A DNA stretch of 22,888 bases from Williamwhitmania sp035530955 (lineage in GTDB: Bacteria; Bacteroidota; Bacteroidia; Bacteroidales; Williamwhitmaniaceae): positions 1 through 22,888 of the forward strand of contig DATKTT010000118.1 of NCBI GenBank assembly GCA_035530955.1, in the 5' to 3' direction. A program made the position numbers and the translations under genes. Shown here piece after piece: positions 14,571 to 22,225 of the stretch. Below the pieces are notes generated by a model. That model was given only the letters and a program-made list of their open reading frames with translations, did not search any database and had not been told where the DNA came from. Position 1 is the first letter of the stretch. Every line of letters starts with the position of its first letter.

Positions 14571-15807
14571 ACACCCTTATCCCAAGCACGGTAATGTCGT
14601 CGGTTTGCACATCGGAACCTTTCCATTCTGCAATCCGATTTACAATTTCCTGCCGCTGAATTGCAGTGGGCAGGGCGCAAAGTTGAACAAACATTTTCCG
14701 AGCCAAGTTACGAGAAAACTTACGCCGCTCATGCTGCTCGAGCTGGTCTACCAACCCATCGGTAAAAAGGTAGATCATGTCGCCTGGTTCTACATCCAAG
14801 CAATGCTCCTTGAAGGGTCCACGAAACAGTGGATTACCTACCAGCCGCTTATCGCCGGGCAGCTCCTGCAGGGATGGAAATTCAGACTCACAATTTTTAA
14901 TTAAAAAAATGGGGCAATGCGCTCCGGCAAACCATAGCTTTCCCTCACTCCTATTCAACATGCAGAATGCCACATCCATGGCGCTAGTAACCGTATCGCT
15001 AGGGGTGGCAATGCTAAGGGTGGTCACCATTTTATGATGCACCGCCCCAAGCACTGCAGCAGGGGACACTATTCGTTGGTTTAGCACCACATCCTTAAAG
15101 GCAACTAGTCCAACCATGCTCATCAGCGCTCCCGGAATACCATGGCCTGTGCAGTCAACCACACAAAAAATGACATTATTGTCGTATACAGAACTCCAGT
15201 AAAAGTCGCCCCCTACGGAATATTTTGGTTGATAGATAATAAAGTGGTCGCCACAAAGCATATCCAACTCCGACTTGTTTTGTAGGTGCGAATCCTGTAG
15301 GTGCTTTGCAAACTCCATGCTGTCGGAGAGCTGAGTATGAAACTGCTCGATCTCGTCGTGCTGCGTCTTAAGGAGATCGCGCTGCCGCTGAAGTTTCTCC
15401 CCTTGCGCCGCCAGATCAGCGGTTCGCTCCCTCACCGTTTCCTCAAAAACACGGCGCTCCTTAAACAAAACTTTTATATGAAGACTAACCAATACGTAGG
15501 ACAAATCGGCTACAACAAAAACCAAAAATAAACCGACTAAATAATTACGAGTTGGGGTTTCAGAAGATGATTCGCTACTGCTCAAAGGTGGTGCGCTATC
15601 CAATGCTGTGCGACGGTTTCCCGAAGAGCTCTCACACCGTGAAGCAACGACTACGCTTACAACACTCGAACGAGATGTGGAGCCAATTGAACAACCGTAA
15701 AAAAAGTGGGAATACGCTTCAACAAGACCATCGTCATAGCTGTTTTTAAATTGGTGATGGCCAACCCAAATAGCTGAAACTAGAAGAGCACCATAGAAAA
15801 ATTTCAT
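14569..15807 (-). CDS. membrane-bound SpoIIE/PP2C family serine phosphatase
   Basis: 412 residues from ATG 15805-15807 (a TTG two codons earlier is also in frame). The first ~18 residues are hydrophobic and could anchor or export the N-terminus. Next come ~65 residues rich in Ser (SSGNRR, LSSSESSSETP), then a clear membrane segment (NYLVGLFLVFVVADLSYVLVSL, about 87-108). A coiled coil follows at about 115-175, rich in E, R and Q (RERTADLAAQGEKLQRQRDLL), then a SpoIIE-type PP2C domain with the metal-binding motifs VGGDFYW, DCTGHGIPGALMSM, LFTDGLVDQ and TDDITVLGI. Such phosphatases usually act on anti-anti-sigma factors or similar switches; no partner gene of that kind is adjacent. The 247-residue unknown gene precedes it on the same strand with 100 bases between and no visible terminator, so cotranscription is possible. 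Confidence 0.9.
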   Translation of the reverse strand: MKFFYGALLVSAIWVGHHQFKNSYDDGLVEAYSHFFYGCSIGSTSRSSVVSVVVASRCESSSGNRRTALDSAPPLSSSESSSETPTRNYLVGLFLVFVVADLSYVLVSLHIKVLFKERRVFEETVRERTADLAAQGEKLQRQRDLLKTQHDEIEQFHTQLSDSMEFAKHLQDSHLQNKSELDMLCGDHFIIYQPKYSVGGDFYWSSVYDNNVIFCVVDCTGHGIPGALMSMVGLVAFKDVVLNQRIVSPAAVLGAVHHKMVTTLSIATPSDTVTSAMDVAFCMLNRSEGKLWFAGAHCPIFLIKNCESEFPSLQELPGDKRLVGNPLFRGPFKEHCLDVEPGDMIYLFTDGLVDQLEQHERRKFSRNLARKMFVQLCALPTAIQRQEIVNRIAEWKGSDVQTDDITVLGIRV

Positions 15808-15907
15808 TCCCAAAAGATTACTTGCAGCATTGGCACTGCTAAGTTACACCATTTTTTGTTGCAGAAAAAAATAAGCAAAAAAACTGAAGCAAACCTCCAA
15901 CCGATAA

Positions 15908-16651
15908 TTATTGCCCCTCCTTGGTGGAAAATCCCCCATTGGTAAGAATCTCATCAATATCCTGCACCGAGAGCTTCCGCACGTTGGTAATAATCATGTC
16001 CTTGCTTAGAAACGTGCCAAGGGAATTGCACGACCTAACAATGTTGGTAAAGAGTGGCTGCAGGGCAACATCCATCGGTATCAAGGAGGTTATCGAGATG
16101 CTGCTCCCATTAAATTGAATATCTTCCACAATGGAGTTGGCTCGCTCAAGGTTGAAATGCAGCTCTTTGGTTACCACCTCCTGCTGAAGCTGGGTGAAAT
16201 TTCCAAATTCACTTAGCAAAACGGTAAAATAGCGCAACCTATCTTCATGTCCGCCGAGCCCAGTAGAAATAAATACCTGACTCTGCTCCAGCAGCTGGCT
16301 CTCCAAATTGACCCTACACTCTCCGTAAGCCAGCACAGCCCATCCTCGCTCTAATGGTTCAACCTGCTCGAGGTAACTTTCTAACACACGGAACGATGAC
16401 ACCTCAGCAGTGGCAGCAAGGCAGATAAGTGCCATGTGAACGGAATCCTTATCTGATTGCTTCGAAAGAATTAGGGTGCGAGCCTCCTCTATCTCCTCAA
16501 GCGATAGCACTCGCCGATACTTCTTCGACATTTCGAAGTATTGCATTTGCAGATTGATATCAACCTCCTCCTGAAGAATACGAAACGAATGATCGTCGCC
16601 CAGGATATCCTTGATATGTCCCAAAATATTTTCCTGCTCACCAGTATTCAT
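15908..16651 (-). CDS. unrecognised helical protein, possibly HEAT-like
   Basis: 247 residues from ATG 16649-16651; I do not recognise the family. There is no signal peptide or membrane segment, so it is probably cytoplasmic. It appears almost wholly helical, with paired amphipathic helices (SVHMALICLAATAEVSSFRVLESYLEQV, then ERGWAVLAYGECRVNLESQLLEQS) whose spacing recalls HEAT repeats. A central block (HEDRLRYFTVLLSEFGNFTQLQQEVVTKELHFNLERANSIVEDIQFNGSSISITSLIPMDV) looks well structured. The base composition and codon use look like its neighbours, so nothing suggests recent transfer. It lies upstream of the phosphatase gene on the same strand, and on its other side the feoAB leader is divergent. 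A regulatory or scaffold role with the phosphatase is only a guess from position. Confidence 0.75.
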   Translation of the reverse strand: MNTGEQENILGHIKDILGDDHSFRILQEEVDINLQMQYFEMSKKYRRVLSLEEIEEARTLILSKQSDKDSVHMALICLAATAEVSSFRVLESYLEQVEPLERGWAVLAYGECRVNLESQLLEQSQVFISTGLGGHEDRLRYFTVLLSEFGNFTQLQQEVVTKELHFNLERANSIVEDIQFNGSSISITSLIPMDVALQPLFTNIVRSCNSLGTFLSKDMIITNVRKLSVQDIDEILTNGGFSTKEGQ

Positions 16652-16769
16652 CTGCCGAATTAGATTTTTTTTGAAAAATACAATATTCTCACAACATTTT
16701 CAGGATTCTGGCATTTATCTGAAATCAAAATACCCACATTTAGCGATATACTTGCCCAAAAATTGTTTC

Positions 16770-16777
16770 TAAGTTTG
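16770..16777 (+). promoter_or_regulatory. -7 element for feoAB
   Basis: TAAGTTTG is an exact TAnnTTTG match, 163 bases before the feoAB ATG. A TTG exists at 16752-16754 but only 15 bases before it, short of the usual ~19-21. A weaker TACTTTTT at 16924-16931 lies too close to the ATG to be convincing. Confidence 0.5.
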
Positions 16778-16796
16778 TGACCGCAACAAAACGTGC

Positions 16797-16861
16797 ACCC
16801 CTCAATGATATTTTGAAACCAAAAGTGAGGGGTCTATTGGTTGTTTCGGCTAAGAAAACAA
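16797..16861 (+). promoter_or_regulatory. structured 5' leader of feoAB
   Basis: ACCCCTCA (16797-16804) pairs perfectly with TGAGGGGT (16826-16833). Inside this lies a second stem, TTTTG with CAAAA (16811-16815 and 16820-16824), around an AAAC loop, so the whole makes one stem-loop with an asymmetric internal loop. Just downstream, TTGTTT (16841-16846) can pair with AAACAA (16856-16861). No T run follows, so it is not an ordinary terminator. Its role is unknown. Confidence 0.5.
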
Positions 16862-16939
16862 TGCCAAATGCGGTAATGCTAACGATTTTGCCGAATAAAT
16901 ATTTAACACAGCGTACATTAAGATACTTTTTCAGCAGCT

Positions 16940-19432
16940 ATGAAGCTATCGGAGCTACAAAACGGTGAATTCGGAATTATCACAAAGGTGATGGGGCGAG
17001 GTGCCTTTCGCAAGCGCATCACCGAAATGGGATTTGTGAAGGGGAAAAAGGTTATTGTGGTAAAAAATGCACCACTGAAGGATCCCATTGAATACAACAT
17101 TATGGGCTACGACGTGTCGCTACGGCGAAGTGAAGCGGCATTGGTTGAGGTGGCCACCAAGGATGAGGCTGTAAACCTCAGCTTTGAGGGTTACAACGGT
17201 ACCATTACTGAAGAGGACCTTCGCGTATCGGCCAAGGTGATGGGCAAAACCATAAACGTGGCGCTTGTGGGCAACCCAAATGCAGGAAAGACCACCCTCT
17301 TTAACTTTGCCTCCGGCTCCAACGAGCGTGTAGGGAACTACTCCGGCGTTACCGTCGACTCCAAGCAGGCGCACTTTCGGCACAAGGGCTACTTGTTCAA
17401 AATTACAGACCTACCAGGGACATACTCGCTTACGGCCTACACCCCTGAGGAGGTTTTTGTGCGGAGCTACATTGCCGAAACAATCCCCGACATCATCATC
17501 AACGTGGTAGACGCCTCCAACCTGGAGCGCAACCTCTACCTCACCTCCCAGCTTATCGACATGGACGTGAAGGTGATTATTGCCCTTAATATGTTCGATG
17601 AGCTGCAAAAGAGTGGCGATCGTTTTGACTACCTATCGCTGGGAAAAATGATGGGTATTCCCATTGTGCCTACCGTAGGCAGCAAGGGTAAGGGGATTAC
17701 TGAACTTTTCGACACGGCCATCAACGTGTATGCCGATAAGGATAAAACCATACGACACCTGCACATTAACTATGGTGGAGAGGTGGAGCAATCAGTGGCC
17801 GTAGTGCAGAAGTTACTCAAGCAGGGTGATAATCTAACCATTACCAGCAAGTATTCCACCCGTTTTCTCGCCATTAAGCTGCTGGAAAAAGACAGACATT
17901 CAAAAAAGATTATTGAGAGTTGCTCCAACAAGGAGGAGATACTCAACGCTGCCTCAAAGGAGATTAGCCGGCTAGAGTTGGTTATGGCTGAGGACAGCGA
18001 AACAATTATTACCGATGCCAAGTATGGCTTTATTGCCGGGGCACTCAAGGAGACATTTCACGAAGGAATTCACAACCGCCGTCGCGCCACCGACGTTATC
18101 GACACCTTTCTCACCCACCAGGTTTTCGGCTTCCCCATCTTCATCTTTTTCATGTGGCTGATGTTTTACTCTACCTTTACCCTAGGCGAGTACCCCATGA
18201 ACTGGATACAGGATGGAGTTGGACTTATCTCCTCGCTACTGCAAAACCACTTTCCTGCTGGGGCATTCAAGGATTTGCTCATTGGCGGCGTGATTGGTGG
18301 CGTGGGCAGTGTAATAGTGTTTCTGCCCAACATACTCATCCTCTTCCTTTTCATCTCGGTGCTGGAGGACACGGGCTACATGGCACGGGCTGCCTTTATC
18401 ATGGACAAGGTTATGCACAAGATTGGGTTGCATGGCCAGTCATTCATTCCGCTCATTATGGGTTTTGGATGCAATGTACCAGCCATTATGGCCACCCGGA
18501 CCATCGAAAACAGAAATAACAGGCTGCTTACCATGCTCATCAACCCATTTATGAGTTGCAGTGCTAGGCTCCCCGTTTACATCCTGATTATAGGTGCCAT
18601 ATTTCCCGCTCATGCCGGCACCGTACTCTTCGCCATTTACCTCCTTGGCATTCTAATGGCAATTGGTGCCGCACTTATCTTTAAGCGAACGCTGTTTCAC
18701 TCAGAGGAGGTTCCGTTTGTGATGGAGCTTCCACCCTACCGAATTCCAACCATACGCTCCACGGTAAAGCACATGTGGCATAAGGGTTCACAGTATTTGA
18801 GCAAAATGGGAGGCGTTATTCTAGTGGCCGTAATCTTAATTTGGGCACTGGAATACTACCCCAAAAACGTGGAATACAGCAAACCATTCGACAAGTTAAT
18901 TGAGTCAAAAACGGAGCAACAGGCTCATGATCAAAACATAGGAAAACCCTCGCAACAGCTGCAGCAGGATATTCGAAACCTCGAGGTGCAGAAGGATGCC
19001 GAGCATCAGGAGCAGTCCTACCTTGGACAGATTGGCAAACTCATTGAACCGGTAATTCGTCCGCTAGGTTTCGACTGGAAAATGGGCGTAAGCTTGGTAG
19101 CGGGTGTGGCAGCCAAGGAGATTGTGGTGAGCACGCTGGGTGTTCTTTATCAAGTGGACAATGGCGACGACTCCAACAAGCTCATTGATAAGCTTCGTTT
19201 GGAGAAGTATCAGGCAGGACCAAAAGTTGGGCAAACGGTGTTTACCCCAATTTCAGCGTTGGCCTTCCTTGTTTTTATCCTCATCTACTTCCCCTGCATT
19301 GCCGTTATTGCCGCCATTAAGAAGGAATCGGGCAGCTGGAAGTGGGCCGCTTTTACTATAGTCTATACTACTGGGTTTGCTTGGTTCATGGCTTTTGCCA
19401 CCTTCCAGCTGGGAAGCCTTATTTGGGGCTAA
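16940..19432 (+). CDS. feoB: FeoA-FeoB fusion, ferrous iron transporter
   Basis: 830 residues importing Fe(II) across the inner membrane. Residues 1-72 form a FeoA (SH3-like) domain (MKLSELQNGEFGIITKVMGRG, ITEMGFVKGKKV), fused to FeoB as often in Bacteroidetes. The G domain follows with G1 GNPNAGKT (111-118), G2 YSGVT (134-138), G3 DLPG (157-160), G4 NMFD (217-220) and G5 around VGSKGKGI (246-253). A helical linker region with NRRRATDVIDTFLTH precedes the membrane domain, which has both Gate motifs: LEDTGYMARAAFIMDKVMHKIGLHGQSFIPLIMGFGCNVPAIMATRTIENR, and, after a second half, GVAAKEIVVSTLGVLY. Between the halves is a hydrophilic Gln/Glu-rich insert (KTEQQAHDQNIGKPSQQLQQDIRNLEVQKD). The start is ATG 16940. 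A small Cys-rich protein gene follows 43 bases on. Iron-responsive control is expected, but I see no operator I can name. Confidence 0.97.
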   Translation: MKLSELQNGEFGIITKVMGRGAFRKRITEMGFVKGKKVIVVKNAPLKDPIEYNIMGYDVSLRRSEAALVEVATKDEAVNLSFEGYNGTITEEDLRVSAKVMGKTINVALVGNPNAGKTTLFNFASGSNERVGNYSGVTVDSKQAHFRHKGYLFKITDLPGTYSLTAYTPEEVFVRSYIAETIPDIIINVVDASNLERNLYLTSQLIDMDVKVIIALNMFDELQKSGDRFDYLSLGKMMGIPIVPTVGSKGKGITELFDTAINVYADKDKTIRHLHINYGGEVEQSVAVVQKLLKQGDNLTITSKYSTRFLAIKLLEKDRHSKKIIESCSNKEEILNAASKEISRLELVMAEDSETIITDAKYGFIAGALKETFHEGIHNRRRATDVIDTFLTHQVFGFPIFIFFMWLMFYSTFTLGEYPMNWIQDGVGLISSLLQNHFPAGAFKDLLIGGVIGGVGSVIVFLPNILILFLFISVLEDTGYMARAAFIMDKVMHKIGLHGQSFIPLIMGFGCNVPAIMATRTIENRNNRLLTMLINPFMSCSARLPVYILIIGAIFPAHAGTVLFAIYLLGILMAIGAALIFKRTLFHSEEVPFVMELPPYRIPTIRSTVKHMWHKGSQYLSKMGGVILVAVILIWALEYYPKNVEYSKPFDKLIESKTEQQAHDQNIGKPSQQLQQDIRNLEVQKDAEHQEQSYLGQIGKLIEPVIRPLGFDWKMGVSLVAGVAAKEIVVSTLGVLYQVDNGDDSNKLIDKLRLEKYQAGPKVGQTVFTPISALAFLVFILIYFPCIAVIAAIKKESGSWKWAAFTIVYTTGFAWFMAFATFQLGSLIWG

Positions 19433-19475
19433 ACCATACTCGAAAAATATTGTTACTTATAAAAGAGTCAACGCC

Positions 19476-19646
19476 ATGTTACAAGATATACTCGCCCTCA
19501 CCGCCGTATTTGCCGCCGCCACCTATGCGGCTTACGGCCTATATAAAACGGTTAACATCAAGCCAAGTCAAAACGGTGGAGGCTGCTGCGGATGCTCTGC
19601 GGGAGCCACCTGCAGCGCTAAGGGGTTGAAGAAGGTTGTTAAGTAA
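19476..19646 (+). CDS. FeoB-associated Cys-rich membrane protein
   Basis: A 56-residue protein from ATG 19476: MLQDILALTAVFAAATYAAY, a single N-terminal membrane segment, then GLYKTVNIKPSQNG, then a Cys-rich tail GGGCCGCSAGATCSAKG and a basic end (KKVVK). The tail has four Cys (CCGC and one six residues on). The layout and position directly after feoB match the small 'FeoB-associated Cys-rich membrane protein' family (FeoB_associated), which is thought to assist FeoB in iron uptake, possibly in place of FeoC; the mechanism is unknown. The Cys could bind Fe(II) or an Fe-S cluster, which is inference. The stop codon TAA is followed directly by an A run. Confidence 0.85.
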   Translation: MLQDILALTAVFAAATYAAYGLYKTVNIKPSQNGGGCCGCSAGATCSAKGLKKVVK

Positions 19647-19733
19647 AAAAAGTCAGAAGACCGCAGGAGTAGTACAGTAGTATATTTACCACCTATACCA
19701 CATACCCTGCATCCTTAAACCGTTGCAACGAAG

Positions 19734-19817
19734 AATTAGAAATTAGAAATTAGGAACTAGAAATTAGGAACTAGAACCGACCGAAGGGAGTTCAGCGTAG
19801 CCAAACTATAAACTACG
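19734..19817. repeat. heptamer-phased intergenic repeat, locus B
   Basis: Six AAYTAGR heptamers in perfect phase (19734-19775), then one 28-base core (19776-19803) with two changes from the locus A consensus, then two decayed heptamers (AACTATA, AACTACG; 19804-19817). It lies between the converging FeoB-associated and phoU genes, 19 bases after the phoU stop codon as read on the minus strand. It has the same orientation as locus A. Confidence 0.85.
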
Positions 19818-19835
19818 TTCATGCTACCACCTCTC

Positions 19836-20546
19836 TCACTTACTCTTTTTCCTGTTGTGCCTGATCACCTTTGCCTCGATGTAGAAAATGATTTCTTCAG
19901 CAATATTCTTGGTGTGATCGCCAATTCTTTCCAACTTCTTAATGATGGTTAGCATACCCAGAAAATCTGTGATGTTCTCAGGATGTAGCTTTATAAGATC
20001 AGCAATTAGTGTGTTTGCATTTTTATTGTTGTCGTCCAGAATCTTATCTTTTTCAAAAATTGTACTGGCCAAATTGTTGTCATCCGTCTCGAAGGCCTCC
20101 ATTGCAGTTTTAAGCATCCAAATGGCAGTATCGAGCATCAAAATGAGGTTTGTTTTTTCTAAACTTTCGCTGCTTGTTGGATTGTCCATTTCACGAATGA
20201 CCTTAGCAGTACTCCAAGCAAAATCGCCAATACGCTCTAAATTATAATTGATTTTCAGGATGGCAAGAACAAGCCGGAGATCGTTGGCCACCGGAGAAAA
20301 TAGTGCAAGAAAGTTTTCACAATCCATGTCCACCTTTAGCTCAAAGGCATCGATGAGCTTTTCCCCAGTAGCCATTTCGTTAATTAAATCCTTATTGCCC
20401 GATTCTACAACGGCCTTCGCCTTCTGAACCTGATTGATTACGGTGTCCCACATCTCAATCATATCTTTTTTCAGGTGCAGCAATTCTGCTTCAAGGTGTG
20501 TCATATTGCTCTTTGAATCATTGTTTTGTTTTGCAATGTTACTCAT
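19836..20546 (-). CDS. phoU: phosphate signalling protein PhoU
   Basis: 236 residues from ATG 20544-20546 (an in-frame ATG at 20589-20591 would add 15 residues). PhoU is a cytoplasmic three-helix-bundle repeat protein that restrains phosphate uptake and signalling by the PstSCAB transporter. Two homologous halves are seen: THLEAELLHLKKDMIEMWDTVINQVQKA ... LRLVLAILKINYNLERIGDFAWSTAKVIREM, and later TIKKLERIGDHTKNIAEEIIFYIEAKVI. The repeated E(R)IGD(F/H) signatures are the metal-binding motifs of the family. It is the last gene of the pst operon in the order pstC-pstA-pstB-phoU; the gap to pstB is 93 bases (48 if the upstream ATG is used). Confidence 0.95.
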   Translation of the reverse strand: MSNIAKQNNDSKSNMTHLEAELLHLKKDMIEMWDTVINQVQKAKAVVESGNKDLINEMATGEKLIDAFELKVDMDCENFLALFSPVANDLRLVLAILKINYNLERIGDFAWSTAKVIREMDNPTSSESLEKTNLILMLDTAIWMLKTAMEAFETDDNNLASTIFEKDKILDDNNKNANTLIADLIKLHPENITDFLGMLTIIKKLERIGDHTKNIAEEIIFYIEAKVIRHNRKKSK

Positions 20547-20639
20547 TTTTGAAGTTTTTAAGAGGTTCAAAAGTGGAAAAGTGGAGATCATATCAATGGC
20601 ATCTATATTTCAATCCAGCTAGATCCAAAAGCCTCAACT

Positions 20640-21398
20640 CTAGCCAAACCGGCCGGTGATGTAGTTTTGTGTTTGCACCTTTTTGGGGTTTGTAAATATG
20701 GTCTTTGTTTTATCCCACTCCGTTAGCTCACCCATGTAAAAAAAGGCCGTATCATCACTTATCCGTCCTGCTTGCTGCATATTGTGAGTAACTATCACTA
20801 TCGTGTAATTGCTTTTCAAGGCTAGCAGCAGCTCTTCTATTTTGGCCGTGGATATGGGATCTAGGGCCGAGGTGGGTTCATCGAGAAGTAGAATTGAAGG
20901 CTTCATGGCAATGGAGCGAGCTATGCACAACCGTTGCTGCTGTCCACCCGACAAAAAGGTCCCCTTTTTGTGCAAATTGTCTTTAACCTCATCCCAAAGA
21001 ACCGCTTTTCTTAACGATTCCTCCACCAGCTGCTCCTTTTCCGATTTCGATAGCTTATACCTGTTGAGTGTATATCCGGCAATAACATTCTCAAAAATGT
21101 TCATCGTATTAAATGGATTTGGTCGCTGAAAAACCATTCCAACACTTCGCCTTAAAAGGGTTGCATTGTAGGAGAAAATGTCTTCATCGTTGATATAGAT
21201 CTTCCCTGTTGAATAGGCATTTTCGGTAAGTTCGTGCATTCGATTAATGCAGCGAATAAATGTTGACTTTCCACAGCCGGAGGGCCCCATTATGGCCGTT
21301 ATGGTGTTCTTTGGAATTTCGATGCTTACGTCTTTTAAAACGTGCGCATCTCCAAAAAAAGCATTGAGGTTTTCCGTTCTTAAAATTGTACTTTCCAT
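20640..21398 (-). CDS. pstB: phosphate ABC transporter ATP-binding protein PstB
   Basis: 252 residues, standard length. It hydrolyses ATP in the cytoplasm to drive phosphate import through PstCA. Walker A GPSGCGKST is at 38-46, followed by FIRCINRMHEL, the PstB-specific segment. The Q-loop region is VGMVFQRPNPFNTMNIFENV, close to the usual RPNPFPMSIYENV. The signature LSGGQQQRLCIARSIA starts at 149, Walker B is ILLLDEPTSALDP from 169, and the H-loop is VTHNMQQAGRISD. The start ATG overlaps the 3' end of pstA by 19 bases, so the two are translationally linked. It is followed by phoU. Confidence 0.98.
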   Translation of the reverse strand: MESTILRTENLNAFFGDAHVLKDVSIEIPKNTITAIMGPSGCGKSTFIRCINRMHELTENAYSTGKIYINDEDIFSYNATLLRRSVGMVFQRPNPFNTMNIFENVIAGYTLNRYKLSKSEKEQLVEESLRKAVLWDEVKDNLHKKGTFLSGGQQQRLCIARSIAMKPSILLLDEPTSALDPISTAKIEELLLALKSNYTIVIVTHNMQQAGRISDDTAFFYMGELTEWDKTKTIFTNPKKVQTQNYITGRFG

Positions 21399-22225
21399 CT
21401 TTTCTCTGCTAGTTTTGTCAATATGTTCAGAAATAGGATAATTACCACTAGAATGAATGAAGCCCCCCAGGCTAAGTTATGCCAATCCTCATATGGGCTA
21501 GTGGCATAGTTAAAGATAACAAGGGGTAAGCTGGCTGTTGGTTTTAAAATATTTGTATTAAGGAATGGATTTCCAAAGGCAGTGAAAAGAAGTGGAGCAG
21601 TTTCACCCGCAACCCTAGCAATTCCAAGAATTATCCCATTCAGTATACCACTTAATCCAGCCGGAATTATAACGCTTATCATGGTTTTGTAGTAGGGAAC
21701 ACCCAGCGATAGTGCGGCTTCCTTAAAGGAGGATGGAACCATCTTCAGCGTTTCCTCCGTCGATTTAATTATGGATGGAAGCATCATAATGGCAAGTGCA
21801 ATGCTCCCAGATAGGGAGGTAAAGGTGCCAAATGGCTTCACAATCCATAAGTAGATAATAATTCCTATCACAATGGAAGGGATGCCCTGCAATACATCCA
21901 CCGCTAAGTGGGCCAAGTTATATATTCGTGTTCGCGTTTGCTCGGCAAAATATACTCCGGTGGTAACCCCTATTGGAATTGCAATTAAAGCAGCCACGGA
22001 GATAATCATGATACTTCCAACTATAGCATTCAAAATGCCCCCGCCAACTTCCCCTACCGGTTTTGGAAGGCTGGTTAAGAAATTCCAGTTAATCACTGAA
22101 ATACCCTGTTTGAAGATATACGCCAAGATAGCCAACAGCGGGATTACCGAAAGAACTGTCAGAAAGATTATCAGAAATTTGAAGATCAAATTTCTGGCCT
22201 CTCTAAAGGTGAAATACTTTTTCAT
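21380..22225 (-). CDS. pstA: phosphate ABC transporter permease PstA
   Basis: 281 residues, an inner-membrane permease with six or so membrane segments (e.g. LIIFLTVLSVIPLLAILAYIF, GSIMIISVAALIAIPIGVTTGVYFAE, SIVIGIIIYLWIV, SGILNGIILGIARVAGETAPLLFTAF). The cytoplasmic EAALSLGVPYYKTMISVIIPAG loop (EAA motif) contacts PstB. IARVAGETAPLLFTAFGNPF is the PstA family signature. The start ATG 22223-22225 shares its A with the stop codon of pstC (TAATG), and the 3' end overlaps pstB by 19 bases, as expected in a tightly coupled operon. Confidence 0.97.
   Translation of the reverse strand: MKKYFTFREARNLIFKFLIIFLTVLSVIPLLAILAYIFKQGISVINWNFLTSLPKPVGEVGGGILNAIVGSIMIISVAALIAIPIGVTTGVYFAEQTRTRIYNLAHLAVDVLQGIPSIVIGIIIYLWIVKPFGTFTSLSGSIALAIMMLPSIIKSTEETLKMVPSSFKEAALSLGVPYYKTMISVIIPAGLSGILNGIILGIARVAGETAPLLFTAFGNPFLNTNILKPTASLPLVIFNYATSPYEDWHNLAWGASFILVVIILFLNILTKLAEKRWKVQF

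Noticed and set aside
16777..16968. 63-codon open frame upstream of feoAB
   Set aside because: It overlaps the feoAB start in another frame, has no family resemblance, begins within the -7 element and spans the leader hairpins.
18154..18519. 121-codon open frame inside feoAB
   Set aside because: A shadow of the FeoB membrane domain in another frame; the composition (many W, H and C) is not protein-like.
20568..20575. CACTTTTG, a near -7 element upstream of phoU
   Set aside because: One mismatch, poor -33 spacing, and phoU is expected to be read from the pst operon promoter; an 8-base tandem AAAAGTGG here probably explains the resemblance.
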